Origin: G965233625 sp965233625
GTDB lineage: Bacteria; Planctomycetota; Planctomycetia; Pirellulales; Pirellulaceae
Assembly: GCA_965233625.1 (NCBI GenBank)
Contig: OZ247499.1
Coordinates: forward strand, 4,402,001-4,466,000
Reading direction: 5' to 3'
Length of the DNA stretch: 64,000 nt
Positions 33,573-43,253 of the stretch are shown here, piece by piece. The translations under genes were made by a program, and so were the position numbers. The number at the start of each line of letters is the position of its first letter. Position 1 is the stretch's first letter. The notes below the pieces were generated by a model. That model did not search any database. It was not told the DNA's origin and saw only the letters and a program-made list of their open reading frames with translations.

Positions 33573-34693
33573 TTGAAGAGTTGTTTCAAAGGCCGCACAA
33601 ATTCAACTTCTTCCAGGCTGTCCGGCTGCTGCAGCAGGAAGGAAAGCATGGCCGCGGCGACAGACACGGACTGCCCATCGGCCACGATTCGCCCCCTTCG
33701 CGTGAAGTGGTGCGGTTCCGGGCGGCTGCGTCGCAGACCTTTTCCGGGTCGGGCATCGCCGCGTTAAAACGCAAGACAGACCGCCGGCAGAAGGCTGCCA
33801 GTCAGATAGGCGACGAGCGGCGTGAAACGTCGCAGCAACGCGCGATTCCGCCACGTCCGCCAGAGATGCCCGTTTCGTTCATGGGGCTGACCGGGCCGGA
33901 TGGCGTGCTGCCGCAGCACTTCACCACGCTGGTGATGGAGCGGATGCGTGAGAAAGACTTCGCGCTGCGTGACTTCCTGGATCTGTTTAACCACCGCAGT
34001 ATCTCGCTGTTCTACCGCGCATGGGAGAAGCACCGCGCGGGCGTGAGCTATGAAAACGATCCGGGTAACGACGCATTCACGCAGAGCCTGTTCGCACTGA
34101 CAGGACTTGGCGCCAGTAGTCTGCGGAACCGCCAGCAGTTTGATGATGACGCCGTGATTTTTTACGGCGGCCACTTCGCACACCGCCGCCCTACCGCCTG
34201 CGCGCTGGAGCGGATGCTGGGCGAATTCTTTGAACTGCCCGTTACGGTGCAGCCGTTCTGCGGCCAGTGGATTCAGCTTGACCAGCACACCCGCACGCAA
34301 CTGCCCGGCGGCACCGCCAGCAACGGCGCGCGGAGCTTGGGGCAGAATCATCAACTGGGCGTTTCGGCAGTGCTTGGCCAGCGGATGTGGGATGTGCAGC
34401 ACAAGTTCCGCGTGAAACTCGGCCCGCTCAGCGCCGCGCAGTTCGCCACGTTCCTGCCCTGCGCTGACGGTCTGGCGCCGTTGTGCGATTTCGTCCGTAG
34501 CTATGCCGGCAGCGAATTTGACTTCGACGTGCAACCGGTGCTCGCCGCCCGGCAGACGCCCCGCTTGCAACTAACGGCCAGGCAACCCGCTGCCGGCGCT
34601 CCGGCTGGCACCCGTCTGGGCTGGAACTCGTGGCTGTGCTCCCGGCCGGTTGAAACCGAAGTTTCCGACGCTGTCTTTCAGGCGCCGGCTTAA
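33569..34693 (+). CDS. tssG: Type VI secretion baseplate protein TssG (ImpH/VasB)
   Basis: A 374-residue protein with a GTG start overlapping the tssF stop (GTGA). Family motifs are FNFFQAVRLLQQEGK near the N-terminus and MPVSFMGLTGPDGVLPQHFT, followed by LRDFLDLFNHRSISLFYRAW. A later ERMLGEFFELPVTVQPFCGQW is also typical. Two TssG copies with one TssF make the wedge core in characterised systems. It is the last recognisable T6SS gene in the window; the sulfatase gene follows 117 nt later. Confidence 0.96.
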   Translation: MIEELFQRPHKFNFFQAVRLLQQEGKHGRGDRHGLPIGHDSPPSREVVRFRAAASQTFSGSGIAALKRKTDRRQKAASQIGDERRETSQQRAIPPRPPEMPVSFMGLTGPDGVLPQHFTTLVMERMREKDFALRDFLDLFNHRSISLFYRAWEKHRAGVSYENDPGNDAFTQSLFALTGLGASSLRNRQQFDDDAVIFYGGHFAHRRPTACALERMLGEFFELPVTVQPFCGQWIQLDQHTRTQLPGGTASNGARSLGQNHQLGVSAVLGQRMWDVQHKFRVKLGPLSAAQFATFLPCADGLAPLCDFVRSYAGSEFDFDVQPVLAARQTPRLQLTARQPAAGAPAGTRLGWNSWLCSRPVETEVSDAVFQAPA

Positions 34694-34810
34694 CGCTTTC
34701 CGCGGCGCCAGGGTTCATCTGCTAAGCTGACGGTTACATGACTGTCCTGGCTTCTCAGATGTTGAGATGCGGGATATACGTCCCGCGATATCTACACCCA
34801 TGGTCCAGCG

Positions 34811-36526
34811 ATGAAGCACTTTGTTTCAACGGCGTGCGTACTTTTAGCCTTTGTTGTTCTGACAAAACCCGCGGCGGCAGCGGAAACGAAACGCCCGAAT
34901 GTGCTGCTGATCGTGCTCGACGATCTGAACGACTGGATCGGCTGCATGGGCGGGCATCCGCAGACGATTACGCCGAACTTAGACCGGCTGGCGAAATCCG
35001 GCCTGCTGTTTACCAATGCCCACTGCGCCGCGCCGGCGTGCAACGGATCGCGGGCGGCGTTGTTTACGGGCATCTCTCCGCACGTGTCCGGCTTGTACGA
35101 CAACCGGCAGAAGATGCGGCATGTGATGCCCGATGCGGAACTGATGCCCAGAACCTTCTCCCGGCAGGGCTATCACGCGGCAGGCTCTGGCAAGCTGCTG
35201 CATTACTTTATCGACGCCAAGTCGTGGGACGACTACTTCCCGGAAGCAAGCAAAGAGAACCCTTTCCCGCGCACGCTCTATCCGAAGAAGCGACCCGTCA
35301 ATCTGCCAGTGGGCGGGCCGTGGCAATACCAGGAGACCGACTGGGCGGCGCTGGACGCCACGGACGAAGAGTTCGGCGGCGACTTTCTGGTCGCCAAATG
35401 GATTGCGGGCGAACTGGCCAAGCCGCGCGAGCAACCGTTCTTTTTAGCCTGCGGCATCTACCGGCCGCATGAACCGTGGTTCGTTCCTGCGAAGTACTTC
35501 AAGCCGTTCCCGCTGGATTCGATCAAGCTGCCGCCTGGCTATAAACAGGACGATCTGGCAGACCTGCCAGCGGAAGGAAAACGCCGCGGGCCGAACCGCT
35601 ACTTCGCCCATATCCGCAAACACGGGCAGTGGAAGCAAGCGGTGCAGGCCTATCTGGCATCGATCCACTACGCCGATACGATGCTTGGCAAGGTGCTCGA
35701 CGCGCTGGATAAGAGTCCGCATAAGAATGACACGATTGTGGCACTGTGTTCCGACCACGGATGGCATCTGGGCGAAAAACAGCACTGGCAGAAGTACACG
35801 GGCTGGCGCGTCTGTACGCGTGTGCCGCTGATGGTCCGCGTGCCGGCGGGACTGAAAGCATTGCCGCAGGGAACGACACCCGGCGTGTGCAACAAGCCGG
35901 TGAATCTGCTGAGCATCTTCCCGACACTGCTTGAATTATGCGGCCTACCCGCAGAGAAAACGCACGATGGCCCCAGCCTGCTGCCGCTGCTGCGCGACCC
36001 GCAAGCCGCCTGGCCGCACGTCTCGCTGACACACCTTGCCGATCCAGGAAGCTATTCGCTGAGCGCCGAGAACTGGCGGATGATCCATTACGCCGGCGGC
36101 GACCAGGAACTGTACAACATCGCGGACGATCCTTACGAATTCGAAAACCTCGCCGGCAAACAGCAGCACGCGGCCAAACTCGCAGAACTCACGGCGCTAG
36201 GTCCTAAGAAGTTCGCCCCCAAACCCGCACCGGCCGCCAGCCGCTGGCCGCTGTTACCGTGGCGGGCGGCGCCGGGCGAAGCAGCACCGGCGTCTGAACC
36301 AACCGGCGCCCCTTTCCCGGTGCAGTTCATCAACAACGGCAAAAAGCCCGTCAAACTGCACTGGATAGACCGCACCGGCAAGCCCAAGTTCTACGCCACC
36401 ATCCCACCCGGCGGACAGCAACAGCAGCAGACGCGCCGCGGCGCCGTATGGATGATCAGCCAGGATGACAAAACCCGCGGCTGGTTTCAGATAGCCGCAG
36501 GCAGTGCACGAGCGCTGATTCCTTAG
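34811..36526 (+). CDS. Secreted sulfatase with C-terminal VHL-beta-like domain
   Basis: A 571-residue protein with a signal peptide (residues 1-24, ending PAAAAE). The sulfatase domain has metal ligands in LLIVLDDLNDW, the active-site loop CNGSRAALFTG and the SDHGWHLGEKQHW motif; it resembles iduronate-2-sulfatase-like planctomycete enzymes. The formylglycine consensus CxPxR or CxAxR is CNGSR here, with glycine in the third position. The last 75 residues (FPVQFINNGKKPVKLHWID, then IPPGGQQQQQTRRGAVWMI) match the von Hippel-Lindau beta domain pattern. The likely site of action is the periplasm or cell surface on sulfated polysaccharides; the substrate is unknown. The start at ATG 34811 gives a proper signal peptide. 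Confidence 0.92.
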   Translation: MKHFVSTACVLLAFVVLTKPAAAAETKRPNVLLIVLDDLNDWIGCMGGHPQTITPNLDRLAKSGLLFTNAHCAAPACNGSRAALFTGISPHVSGLYDNRQKMRHVMPDAELMPRTFSRQGYHAAGSGKLLHYFIDAKSWDDYFPEASKENPFPRTLYPKKRPVNLPVGGPWQYQETDWAALDATDEEFGGDFLVAKWIAGELAKPREQPFFLACGIYRPHEPWFVPAKYFKPFPLDSIKLPPGYKQDDLADLPAEGKRRGPNRYFAHIRKHGQWKQAVQAYLASIHYADTMLGKVLDALDKSPHKNDTIVALCSDHGWHLGEKQHWQKYTGWRVCTRVPLMVRVPAGLKALPQGTTPGVCNKPVNLLSIFPTLLELCGLPAEKTHDGPSLLPLLRDPQAAWPHVSLTHLADPGSYSLSAENWRMIHYAGGDQELYNIADDPYEFENLAGKQQHAAKLAELTALGPKKFAPKPAPAASRWPLLPWRAAPGEAAPASEPTGAPFPVQFINNGKKPVKLHWIDRTGKPKFYATIPPGGQQQQQTRRGAVWMISQDDKTRGWFQIAAGSARALIP

Positions 36527-36625
36527 CGGGAGTTCTAATTCAGCAAGCTCTGTTGAAACCGGATCGCGCGGTCCGGCTGCGCAGCCTCGGATTCGCGGGC
36601 GGAATCCGACCTAAGCAAGCCTTCG

Positions 36626-37483
36626 TCATTTGCTTTCAATCTTCAGCGGAATGGGTAGTTGAAGAATCAGTGGCTTCCGGCTGAATACAAAGGGCGGTCC
36701 TCCAATCGTGATTTCGTCACCAGCTTTCACACTTTGTAACGGGTCGCTCTTGAGACTGGACAACTGGGCGCCAATTTCAATCACTTCTGATTCATGAAAG
36801 ATGATAAAGGGATCTTCACCGTCGTTGCGACGAACCGACTGCACTTTCCCTTTTAGATTAAGCCATCCTTTGCCATACTTCTCGGCCACTGCATCTGCAT
36901 CCTCTTCTGCCATGGCTACGAGTTCTGCAACGGTCAAAGTCGGGGCTGGTTCGCCAGTCGATTCGAAAGTGCATTGTTCAAAGGAAACCTTGCCATACTC
37001 AAATTTAGCAACGCCCGTGACCGTGACCGGGTCGGGAGCGTTGAAAGTCTCCCACGGCAGTGCGCCAGCTGATTTGCAGGTTATGCGGGGCAGATCCCTA
37101 ATCTCATTTTTGTCCTTGGGTTTACTTGAGGTAACGAAGAATGCTGGTTTCTTTCCATAGATTACGGGCTCAGTGACGAACGCCACGGCCCAGCATTCAA
37201 ACCGCAAAGGTTTGCCTTCGTACTTCGCCTTAGCGCTCTCGAAGTCTTCTTTGGTTGACGCCATAAGTTCAGAAAGAACCACGTCTCCGGCGTCTTCAAG
37301 TGGAACAGGCGATTCCTCTTCCGCTGGTGGCTCTGGTGTATCAACAGGGTCAGGGTCGGCGCCGTCAACAACCGGTTGGGGTGGTGATGGATCTGGCTCA
37401 GGCAGCGGCGGCTCGGAGCTACAACCGAGATGGAATGTACACGACGCGATCAACAAGAAACAACTCAGGAGTGTTAAACGCAT
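36626..37483 (-). CDS. Lipoprotein with two OB-fold (tRNA_anti-like) repeats
   Basis: The start is ATG 37483 (MRLTLLSCFLLIASC); a longer frame to 37534 adds nothing credible. The signal peptide ends in lipobox-like FHLGCSSEPP. A proline/aspartate-rich linker follows (residues 25-65). Two similar beta-barrel modules come next, at about 75-165 (FESAKAKYEGKPLRFECWAV) and 195-285 (VAEKYGKGWLNLKGKVQSV). Each begins with a helix and then a strand pattern typical of tRNA_anti-like OB folds. No function is known. Codon use is more AT-rich than that of the flanking genes. Confidence 0.72.
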   Translation of the reverse strand: MRLTLLSCFLLIASCTFHLGCSSEPPLPEPDPSPPQPVVDGADPDPVDTPEPPAEEESPVPLEDAGDVVLSELMASTKEDFESAKAKYEGKPLRFECWAVAFVTEPVIYGKKPAFFVTSSKPKDKNEIRDLPRITCKSAGALPWETFNAPDPVTVTGVAKFEYGKVSFEQCTFESTGEPAPTLTVAELVAMAEEDADAVAEKYGKGWLNLKGKVQSVRRNDGEDPFIIFHESEVIEIGAQLSSLKSDPLQSVKAGDEITIGGPPFVFSRKPLILQLPIPLKIESK

Positions 37484-37700
37484 GAGAATCCAGAGGCCAG
37501 ACTGAAGGGTTTGAAACGCAACGCCGCGCGTCATTAGACACCTTCCTGCCAGGCTGTCAAATTCCTCCGGGCTCCAACAGTCGCTGCCTCCTTTATTCCA
37601 TGGATTACCTGTTGTACTCCGCGCTCACGATTGAACCTTTCTGAGAACGTGGAACCAGAAACTTCACGACGTTGTCCTCTGTTATGAAGTCTGGAAGGGC

Positions 37701-39095
37701 TTAACCCAGGAAGCTTGCAATCGGGCCTTTCTGCCCGTCGCCCAGTGCCACATCCAGGCTACCGTAGTGGCCTACGGAATTGCCGTAAGCGTTGAGGATG
37801 GTGGTGTACCAATTGCCTAATGTCTTGTGGCCGGGTTGCCCGTGAGCGGGGAGGCGGATGTAGCGGCGGCCGATGTTCAGGCGGGCGTTGCTGCCAGCCA
37901 GCACGACGAAGGGCCATTCGCCGCCTTTGCTGTGATGCGTTTCCCCGTTGCTGGGCAGGTAGCATAGCACCGTATTGTCGAACATCGTTCCGCCCGCTTC
38001 GGGCGTCTTCTTCAGCCGTGAGACGATGGTGTCTATCAGCGTCATGTGCTGGTGACGGACCTTTTCGCGGATGGCCAGTGCTTCGACGCCGCCGAACGAT
38101 TTGTTGTGTCCGACATCGTGCAGGTTCACGTTCTCACCTTCGATGCCGGGTAGCCCCGTATAAGGCGTGCCAAGTTCGTCGGCCGTGAGAGTGACAACAT
38201 TTGTCATCCCGGAGATCAGCGTCGATAGCAGCACTTCGACCAGACCCGTCTGACGGTCGACGGTGGTCAGGTCTTCGGCAAGATACTTCGCATCCAGTTT
38301 GGGAATGTGCCGGCGGATCACTTCGCCCATCGCTTCCACACGGCCATTGCGTTGGCGGATATCCTGCACGGCCTGTGCGTAGTTGGCCACCTTGGTGCGC
38401 TCGGCGCCGGTCAGATCGCCGGACAGGATCGTTTCGTCCTTGGCGATGAATTCCAGCACCTTGCGTTCAAGCTGGTAACGGGTCTGGGCGGATTTATCGG
38501 CCGAGACAGATTTGAACAGCTCCTGCATGGCCACTTTGGGCGAACCGAAGGCGTAGTTGGGCTGCTGCGGGCCGCGGGCCGAAAAACCTTTTTCGATGCC
38601 GTTGATGTTACCGCGAGAGTTGCCGCCGCCTGTGGGGAAGCACGCCAGTTCAATGTGTTCAAACGGAGAAGGGAATAGCTTCGCCAGTTCAAAGTCCACG
38701 GTCGCCCATTTGATGGAACTCAGCCGCTCGTTCGCTTTGAACGCGCCCAGGGCGGAGCACCAGCTATGATGCCCGGTCGTGCACATCTTGCCGGATAGAC
38801 CCTGCAGGATGGTCATGTCCTTCTTGTGCGCGGCTAGCGGGCTCATCCACTGTGGCAGCTCATGCTGATCCAGGTCGGCGGTGAACGCGGCTTTGCGTTT
38901 CTCTGCTTCCTGCTGCTGTTTGCTAAAGGTGGGCAGCGCCAGTGATTCAGGCAGTAAACCGTTGCCTTTGTGGACAAAGATAAACCGCGTGGGCGGCTTG
39001 CTGGCGCCCGGTGCGGCGTAGCCATACTGCGAAGCAAGGCCCAGGGCGGTGGCGCCGATCATAGAACGCGTGAGGAATTCGCGGCGGTTGGTCAT
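37701..39095 (-). CDS. DUF1552 family protein, Tat signal
   Basis: A 464-residue protein starting MTNRREFLTRSMIGATALG, a twin-arginine-type signal. DUF1552 signatures include FIFVHKGNGLLPESL, GLSGKMCTTGHHSWCSALGAF, CFPTGGGNSRGNI and the C-terminal YLPSNGETHHSKGGEWPFVVL. DUF1552 proteins are nearly always encoded with DUF1592-type cytochrome proteins, as here (59 nt downstream of that gene). Their joint function is unproven; they are thought to act in the planctomycete periplasm. Confidence 0.95.
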   Translation of the reverse strand: MTNRREFLTRSMIGATALGLASQYGYAAPGASKPPTRFIFVHKGNGLLPESLALPTFSKQQQEAEKRKAAFTADLDQHELPQWMSPLAAHKKDMTILQGLSGKMCTTGHHSWCSALGAFKANERLSSIKWATVDFELAKLFPSPFEHIELACFPTGGGNSRGNINGIEKGFSARGPQQPNYAFGSPKVAMQELFKSVSADKSAQTRYQLERKVLEFIAKDETILSGDLTGAERTKVANYAQAVQDIRQRNGRVEAMGEVIRRHIPKLDAKYLAEDLTTVDRQTGLVEVLLSTLISGMTNVVTLTADELGTPYTGLPGIEGENVNLHDVGHNKSFGGVEALAIREKVRHQHMTLIDTIVSRLKKTPEAGGTMFDNTVLCYLPSNGETHHSKGGEWPFVVLAGSNARLNIGRRYIRLPAHGQPGHKTLGNWYTTILNAYGNSVGHYGSLDVALGDGQKGPIASFLG

Positions 39096-39153
39096 GGTTA
39101 TTCAGGCGGGAAGGAGGAAGGGGAGGTTGTTAGCGCTGTAGCGGTGTATTGCG

Positions 39154-41688
39154 TTACTGCTTCACGTCTTTGCGGTACATGAACGAATCGGAAGTCAGCA
39201 GCGAGACGATCACCGCTTTGAAGCTGCCGCCGTTTTCTACATAAGCATTATCGGCAGCGATCAGTGTCTTCGAATCGGAAAGCATTTCATTGCGGCCCAT
39301 AAAGTAACGGAAAGCGTGCCGGATGAACGACTGGCGGACACGCTCTGACTTGGCCAGGCGGTCAATCAGTTCGAACGCATCCTGCACGGGGCCATCCAGC
39401 GATGGATCGCCGGTGCCGGTCAGTTCGCCTTCTGCGTTGACAGGCGCCGTTTTGTAGATGTTGGCGGTATCTAGCCGGGTGGCTTTCTTGAGGATGTTGT
39501 CCGGGTGCTCCAGACTTTCCTGCGTGCGGAAGCGGCCGAAGTCGTCGAAGATTTCAAACGTCAGACCCAGCGGGTTCATGTGCTGATGGCACTTCCAGCA
39601 TTGCTGTTTGCCGGTGACAGAATCTAACCGCTGCCGCAGCGTGCGGTGGTGGTCTTCGGGAATCTGTGCGTCTACGGTGATCGGCACGTCGGGAACGCGG
39701 CCGGCCAGTAGTTTCTCGCGGACCCAGCGGCCACGTCGCACGGGATCTGTTTCGGTGTTCTGCGAATGCGCCAGCAGCCACGCCGGATGTGTCAGAATGC
39801 CTTTGCGGTGCGGCACTTTGAAAGGTTGCACGGGGGGAAAGTCCCAGACCTCGTCGCGGTCGCGGTACTTCGTGCCGCCCAGGAAAACGGGCGCCCCGCC
39901 GGGCACCTGCGGCAGGTTGTAAATGGGCGAATGCCGGAACTTCTGCCCGCCATGATAAAACCACGGGAACGTAATCGGCGTCAGCCCCTGACCAAACGTG
40001 TTGTCGAAGAATTGCATGAAGCGTTTGAAATCGCGGACATGCACGCGCCGGCGGTTTTCGTTCAGGTTTTCGATACGGATCAATTTGAACAGGTCTTTGT
40101 GCTTCTCGAAGTTTTCGAGCAGCGTTTTCTCTGTCTCGTTCTCCCAGTCCAGGTCTTTCAAGCCATCGTAAGCTTTGCGCCAGCCTGCGATGATCTTCAG
40201 GTTCTCCTGATTGCTTTTGGTGTGCAGCACAAAGAACTTGTCGGTGGTCAACAGCCTGGCGAAGACGTCTTTGTCTTCCATCAGAATGCCATCCACGACA
40301 CGATCGGCTTCGTCCGTTACCGAACCTGCTGTGCCGGTGTAACCGCGGCCGGCATTATCGTAGAAGCCGCCGCTGCGTGAGATGTCTTTGAACAGTTTGA
40401 CGCTGTTGGGGTAACCAAAGAACTCGCGGAAGAAGCGGTTGATGCGCGGGTGCGTTACCCGGTGCGAACGGTGGTGAATGCCATTCAGCTCCGGCGCCCC
40501 TTCGTCGTAATAGGTCCGCTTATCGTTGAGAATCCGCAGCACTTCGCGGCGGTAATCTTCTTTGGTTTGCAGGCGTCCTTCGCGGGCGGCGTTGCGGAGT
40601 TGCTGGTCCGGCACACGATCGGTCAACGCATAGGCAATAGCATAAGTGGCTTCGTGCGGCGAAAGCTTCCGCCGGCCATGCTCATCCGCTTCACCGGCGC
40701 CGAACTCCAGCCGGTATAGAAACTCAGACTTCAGCAGCACCGCGACCAGCATCTGCCGTAAGCCTTCCTGGTTGCCGCCAAGCTGAATCGAATCACGCAG
40801 CAGCGCGGTGTATTGCTTCATCTCTGCAGCAGTTGGCTCACGCTGCAGGACGCAGTCGAACTGTGCTTTGACGGCGGCGGAAAGCTCATCGTCTGTTGGC
40901 GGTGTTTCCTTCTTGACGATGGCGACAAAAGCTTCCGGCGGATTGGTTGGGTACCAGCGGTCTTTGGGATTGTCGAACGTCAAATTGCGGCTGTTTTCAC
41001 CTTGGTGCACGGCGCCGAAAATCTGTTTGCTGGAGATCCACCCGGCGTTGTTGAGCATGACCAGCAGGTGGCCGCCGTCCAGCGAAGTTGTGTCGTAATA
41101 GCGGATGCCGGAATGATCGGGCAACACGATGGGGTTGGTCACGCCGTAGAATTTCCGCTGCCTCGCGCGACCTTCCAGCTGGAACACGGCGTTCACGCGT
41201 TCAATGAAAATCTGCGGGCTAACCAGCCAGCGGCGTGCGGGCGTGAAAGGCGCCGTGTCGATGCTGCCATCGAACAGCTTGTCGTGGTCCACCATGTTGC
41301 CGTAGGCAGGATGACGCAGTTTTTCATCCAGCTTGGAAGCGTTGTTGCGGCGAAGTTCGCTGCGCAGCCAGCCGGCCAGCTTCGTGTGTTCGTCTGCTTC
41401 GAGAGGTTCACCGTCCTCGGGCGGCATGAGTTTGAAGAAGATCTGGTCCTGCGCGCGGTTCATCAATTCAAGCTGCGCCGCGCGGCTGAGCGTGCTGAAG
41501 TTATCCACACGCACGCCGGCTTCGGCAGCGTCGCCGGTATGACAATCGGCACAACGGCTGCTGAGAATTGCCTGCACATCTGCGGGCATGGCAAGACGTT
41601 CGTCGGCAGCGGAAACCGAGCCGCCGCAGCACGCTGCAACAACAGCCGTAATCGCCGTTGCGATTCGCTTGAAGGATATGCTTATCAC
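39154..41688 (-). CDS. PSCyt1 / DUF1592-DUF1588-DUF1585 protein
   Basis: An 844-residue exported protein; GTG start at 41688 with a signal peptide ending GGSVSAADE. Residues 35-110 form a planctomycete cytochrome C domain (PSCyt1) with the heme motif CADCH. The domains after it follow the usual DUF1587-DUF1595-DUF1592-DUF1588-DUF1585 order. For example, there is the DUF1592 segment GIHHRSHRVTHPRINRFFREF, the DUF1588 motif CWKCHQHMNPLG (a second CxxCH) and the C-terminal RHAFRYFMGRNEM. Two CxxCH motifs indicate covalent heme and a redox role. DUF1552 is the next gene in the same operon. Confidence 0.95.
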   Translation of the reverse strand: MISISFKRIATAITAVVAACCGGSVSAADERLAMPADVQAILSSRCADCHTGDAAEAGVRVDNFSTLSRAAQLELMNRAQDQIFFKLMPPEDGEPLEADEHTKLAGWLRSELRRNNASKLDEKLRHPAYGNMVDHDKLFDGSIDTAPFTPARRWLVSPQIFIERVNAVFQLEGRARQRKFYGVTNPIVLPDHSGIRYYDTTSLDGGHLLVMLNNAGWISSKQIFGAVHQGENSRNLTFDNPKDRWYPTNPPEAFVAIVKKETPPTDDELSAAVKAQFDCVLQREPTAAEMKQYTALLRDSIQLGGNQEGLRQMLVAVLLKSEFLYRLEFGAGEADEHGRRKLSPHEATYAIAYALTDRVPDQQLRNAAREGRLQTKEDYRREVLRILNDKRTYYDEGAPELNGIHHRSHRVTHPRINRFFREFFGYPNSVKLFKDISRSGGFYDNAGRGYTGTAGSVTDEADRVVDGILMEDKDVFARLLTTDKFFVLHTKSNQENLKIIAGWRKAYDGLKDLDWENETEKTLLENFEKHKDLFKLIRIENLNENRRRVHVRDFKRFMQFFDNTFGQGLTPITFPWFYHGGQKFRHSPIYNLPQVPGGAPVFLGGTKYRDRDEVWDFPPVQPFKVPHRKGILTHPAWLLAHSQNTETDPVRRGRWVREKLLAGRVPDVPITVDAQIPEDHHRTLRQRLDSVTGKQQCWKCHQHMNPLGLTFEIFDDFGRFRTQESLEHPDNILKKATRLDTANIYKTAPVNAEGELTGTGDPSLDGPVQDAFELIDRLAKSERVRQSFIRHAFRYFMGRNEMLSDSKTLIAADNAYVENGGSFKAVIVSLLTSDSFMYRKDVKQ

Positions 41689-41871
41689 GCTAATTACCTG
41701 ACGCCAGACACTTATAAATCCGCCCCTTCAACTACGTCCAATTTTAGACAAAACGAAGCTTGATTATGAGAAATTCAACAACGATTCTGGGAAGAACCAG
41801 CTTCCTGTCGCGATAGAATGCGTGGTATTGCCCGTTAGCAACGGTTGCACCGCGGGGTGGGCGCCGGTCCA

Positions 41872-42657
41872 ATGACCGTTATGTGGAAACCATTGCAAAG
41901 ACTCACGGAGGCGTCTCAGCGGGCAGCGATGGGATTGTTGTTTCCGCCCGCCTGTTCTTTGTGCGAAGCGGAAATTGAATCGCCTGCTGATGGCGTGCTG
42001 CTATGCTGCGATTGCCGGCCTGCGTTTGAACCCGGCGCCGATGTCTGTCCAAGTTGTGCAGCGCCGGTTGCACATGGCGGCATGCGGGGCGACCGCTGCT
42101 GGCGGTGCGTCGACGAAAAGATGCAGTTCCAAGGCGTCGCGGCGCTAGGCGTTTACGAAGGGCAACTGGCGGTGGCTGCCCGCCTGATGAAGCAGCCGCA
42201 ACGGACCACGTTGACGATGACGGCCGGTCGACTGCTGGCCAGGCAGGCGAGCAGGCGTTTCGCAGATGAAGCGTTCGACTTCGTAACGCCGGCGCCGATG
42301 CACTGGCTCAAGCAGACGCGTCGTGGTGTGAATGCGGCAGCGCTGCTGGCCGAAGAAGTTAGCCGCCATTTAATGTGTACGGCAACAACCGCCGGCGGGC
42401 ACAGATGCGCGTTAGACCTGCTGCGGTGGAACCGTTGGGCGGAAGGGCAGCACCGGCTTTCGCCCTGGCAGCGGCGGCGCAATCTGCGCGGCGCCTGCAG
42501 CGTATCCGCCGCTTACGATGTCCGCGACGCCCGCATCCTGCTGGTGGACGATACGCTAACCACCGGCGCCACCGCCAACGAGATCACCCGCGCGCTGCAC
42601 CAGGCCGGCGCCGCAAGGGTTTCTGTCGCCGTGGTGGCGCGGGGCATCGGACGTTAA
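41872..42657 (+). CDS. comF: ComF family phosphoribosyltransferase-like protein
   Basis: A 261-residue protein. The N-terminal zinc-finger region has paired cysteines (CSLCEAE, CCDCRPAFE, CPSCAAP, CWRCVDE). The C-terminal phosphoribosyltransferase domain carries the PRPP loop ILLVDDTLTTGATANE. Other ComF signatures are MKQPQR..TL and PAPMHWLKQTRRGVN, followed by AEGQHRLSPWQRRRNL. In naturally competent bacteria ComF is needed for DNA uptake, but the gene is widespread in non-competent ones. ATG at 41872 is chosen; a TTG at 41845 is also in frame. It is divergent from the DUF1592 gene. Confidence 0.92.
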   Translation: MTVMWKPLQRLTEASQRAAMGLLFPPACSLCEAEIESPADGVLLCCDCRPAFEPGADVCPSCAAPVAHGGMRGDRCWRCVDEKMQFQGVAALGVYEGQLAVAARLMKQPQRTTLTMTAGRLLARQASRRFADEAFDFVTPAPMHWLKQTRRGVNAAALLAEEVSRHLMCTATTAGGHRCALDLLRWNRWAEGQHRLSPWQRRRNLRGACSVSAAYDVRDARILLVDDTLTTGATANEITRALHQAGAARVSVAVVARGIGR

Positions 42658-42679
42658 GCCCGGTAAGACGGTGCTTGGA

Positions 42680-43120
42680 TTACTTCAGATCGAAGTCCTT
42701 CGTTACATCCGGACTGTCCACCTTCAGCGTGAGCGTGGTTTTTGCGTTGAACTGCTGTGGCAGAACCTGACGCGTTTTTTCGTCTTCTTCGGCGTCACCA
42801 CCGGACGAACCGCCGCCGATAGGTTCGAAGGCGAAGATCTCTACTTTGTATTCGCCAAGGGTCGGGCCGTTGGCTTCGAGGATTTCGTACTTACCATCGA
42901 CGATGGAGCCGCCAGCAACGCGACCGCCATCACTCTCAGGACGCAGATTGATGGTGCCATTCTTGACCGGGGCGCCATTGTGGTTGACCGTGCCTGTGAC
43001 TTTGGCCCGTTGCGGCCCCTCATAGCTGGGCCCGCAACCGCTTGCCAGGACCGTAAGCATGCACGCAACCAATGTCAGACAGATGTGTGTGGGGAAAATA
43101 GAAAGAGAGTGTTGCTTCAT
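42680..43120 (-). CDS. Small lipoprotein with carboxypeptidase-regulatory-like fold (2)
   Basis: A 146-residue protein. The signal peptide ends with the lipobox LASGCGPS (cysteine at about 29). The mature domain has the same layout as the lipoprotein at 18126: KVTGTVNHNGAPVKNGTINL, then SIVDGKYEI, then GEYKVEIFAFEP. An acidic stretch (GDAEEDEK) interrupts the last strands. It lies downstream of the second DUF1559 gene with a strong hairpin between them. Confidence 0.85.
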   Translation of the reverse strand: MKQHSLSIFPTHICLTLVACMLTVLASGCGPSYEGPQRAKVTGTVNHNGAPVKNGTINLRPESDGGRVAGGSIVDGKYEILEANGPTLGEYKVEIFAFEPIGGGSSGGDAEEDEKTRQVLPQQFNAKTTLTLKVDSPDVTKDFDLK

Positions 43121-43179
43121 CGGGTGTAACTCCGGGTGGATGACGTGAAGGACCGGCCATTGGCTGCGTGAATACGCAA

Positions 43180-43206
43180 ACCGGGTTGGACAAATGCCAA
43201 CCCGGT
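43180..43206 (-). promoter_or_regulatory. Perfect 10-bp hairpin between DUF1559 and lipoprotein genes
   Basis: ACCGGGTTGG (43180-43189) and CCAACCCGGT (43197-43206) with a 7-nt loop. In the direction of transcription it lies about 48 nt after the DUF1559 stop and is followed by TTTGCG rather than a long T-run. It could be a leaky terminator or an mRNA-stabilising stem that sets unequal expression of the two genes (inference). Confidence 0.7.
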
Positions 43207-43253
43207 GCAGGATTCATTAAGCCATCGACGCGTGGCGCCGGGGAACAAGCGGT

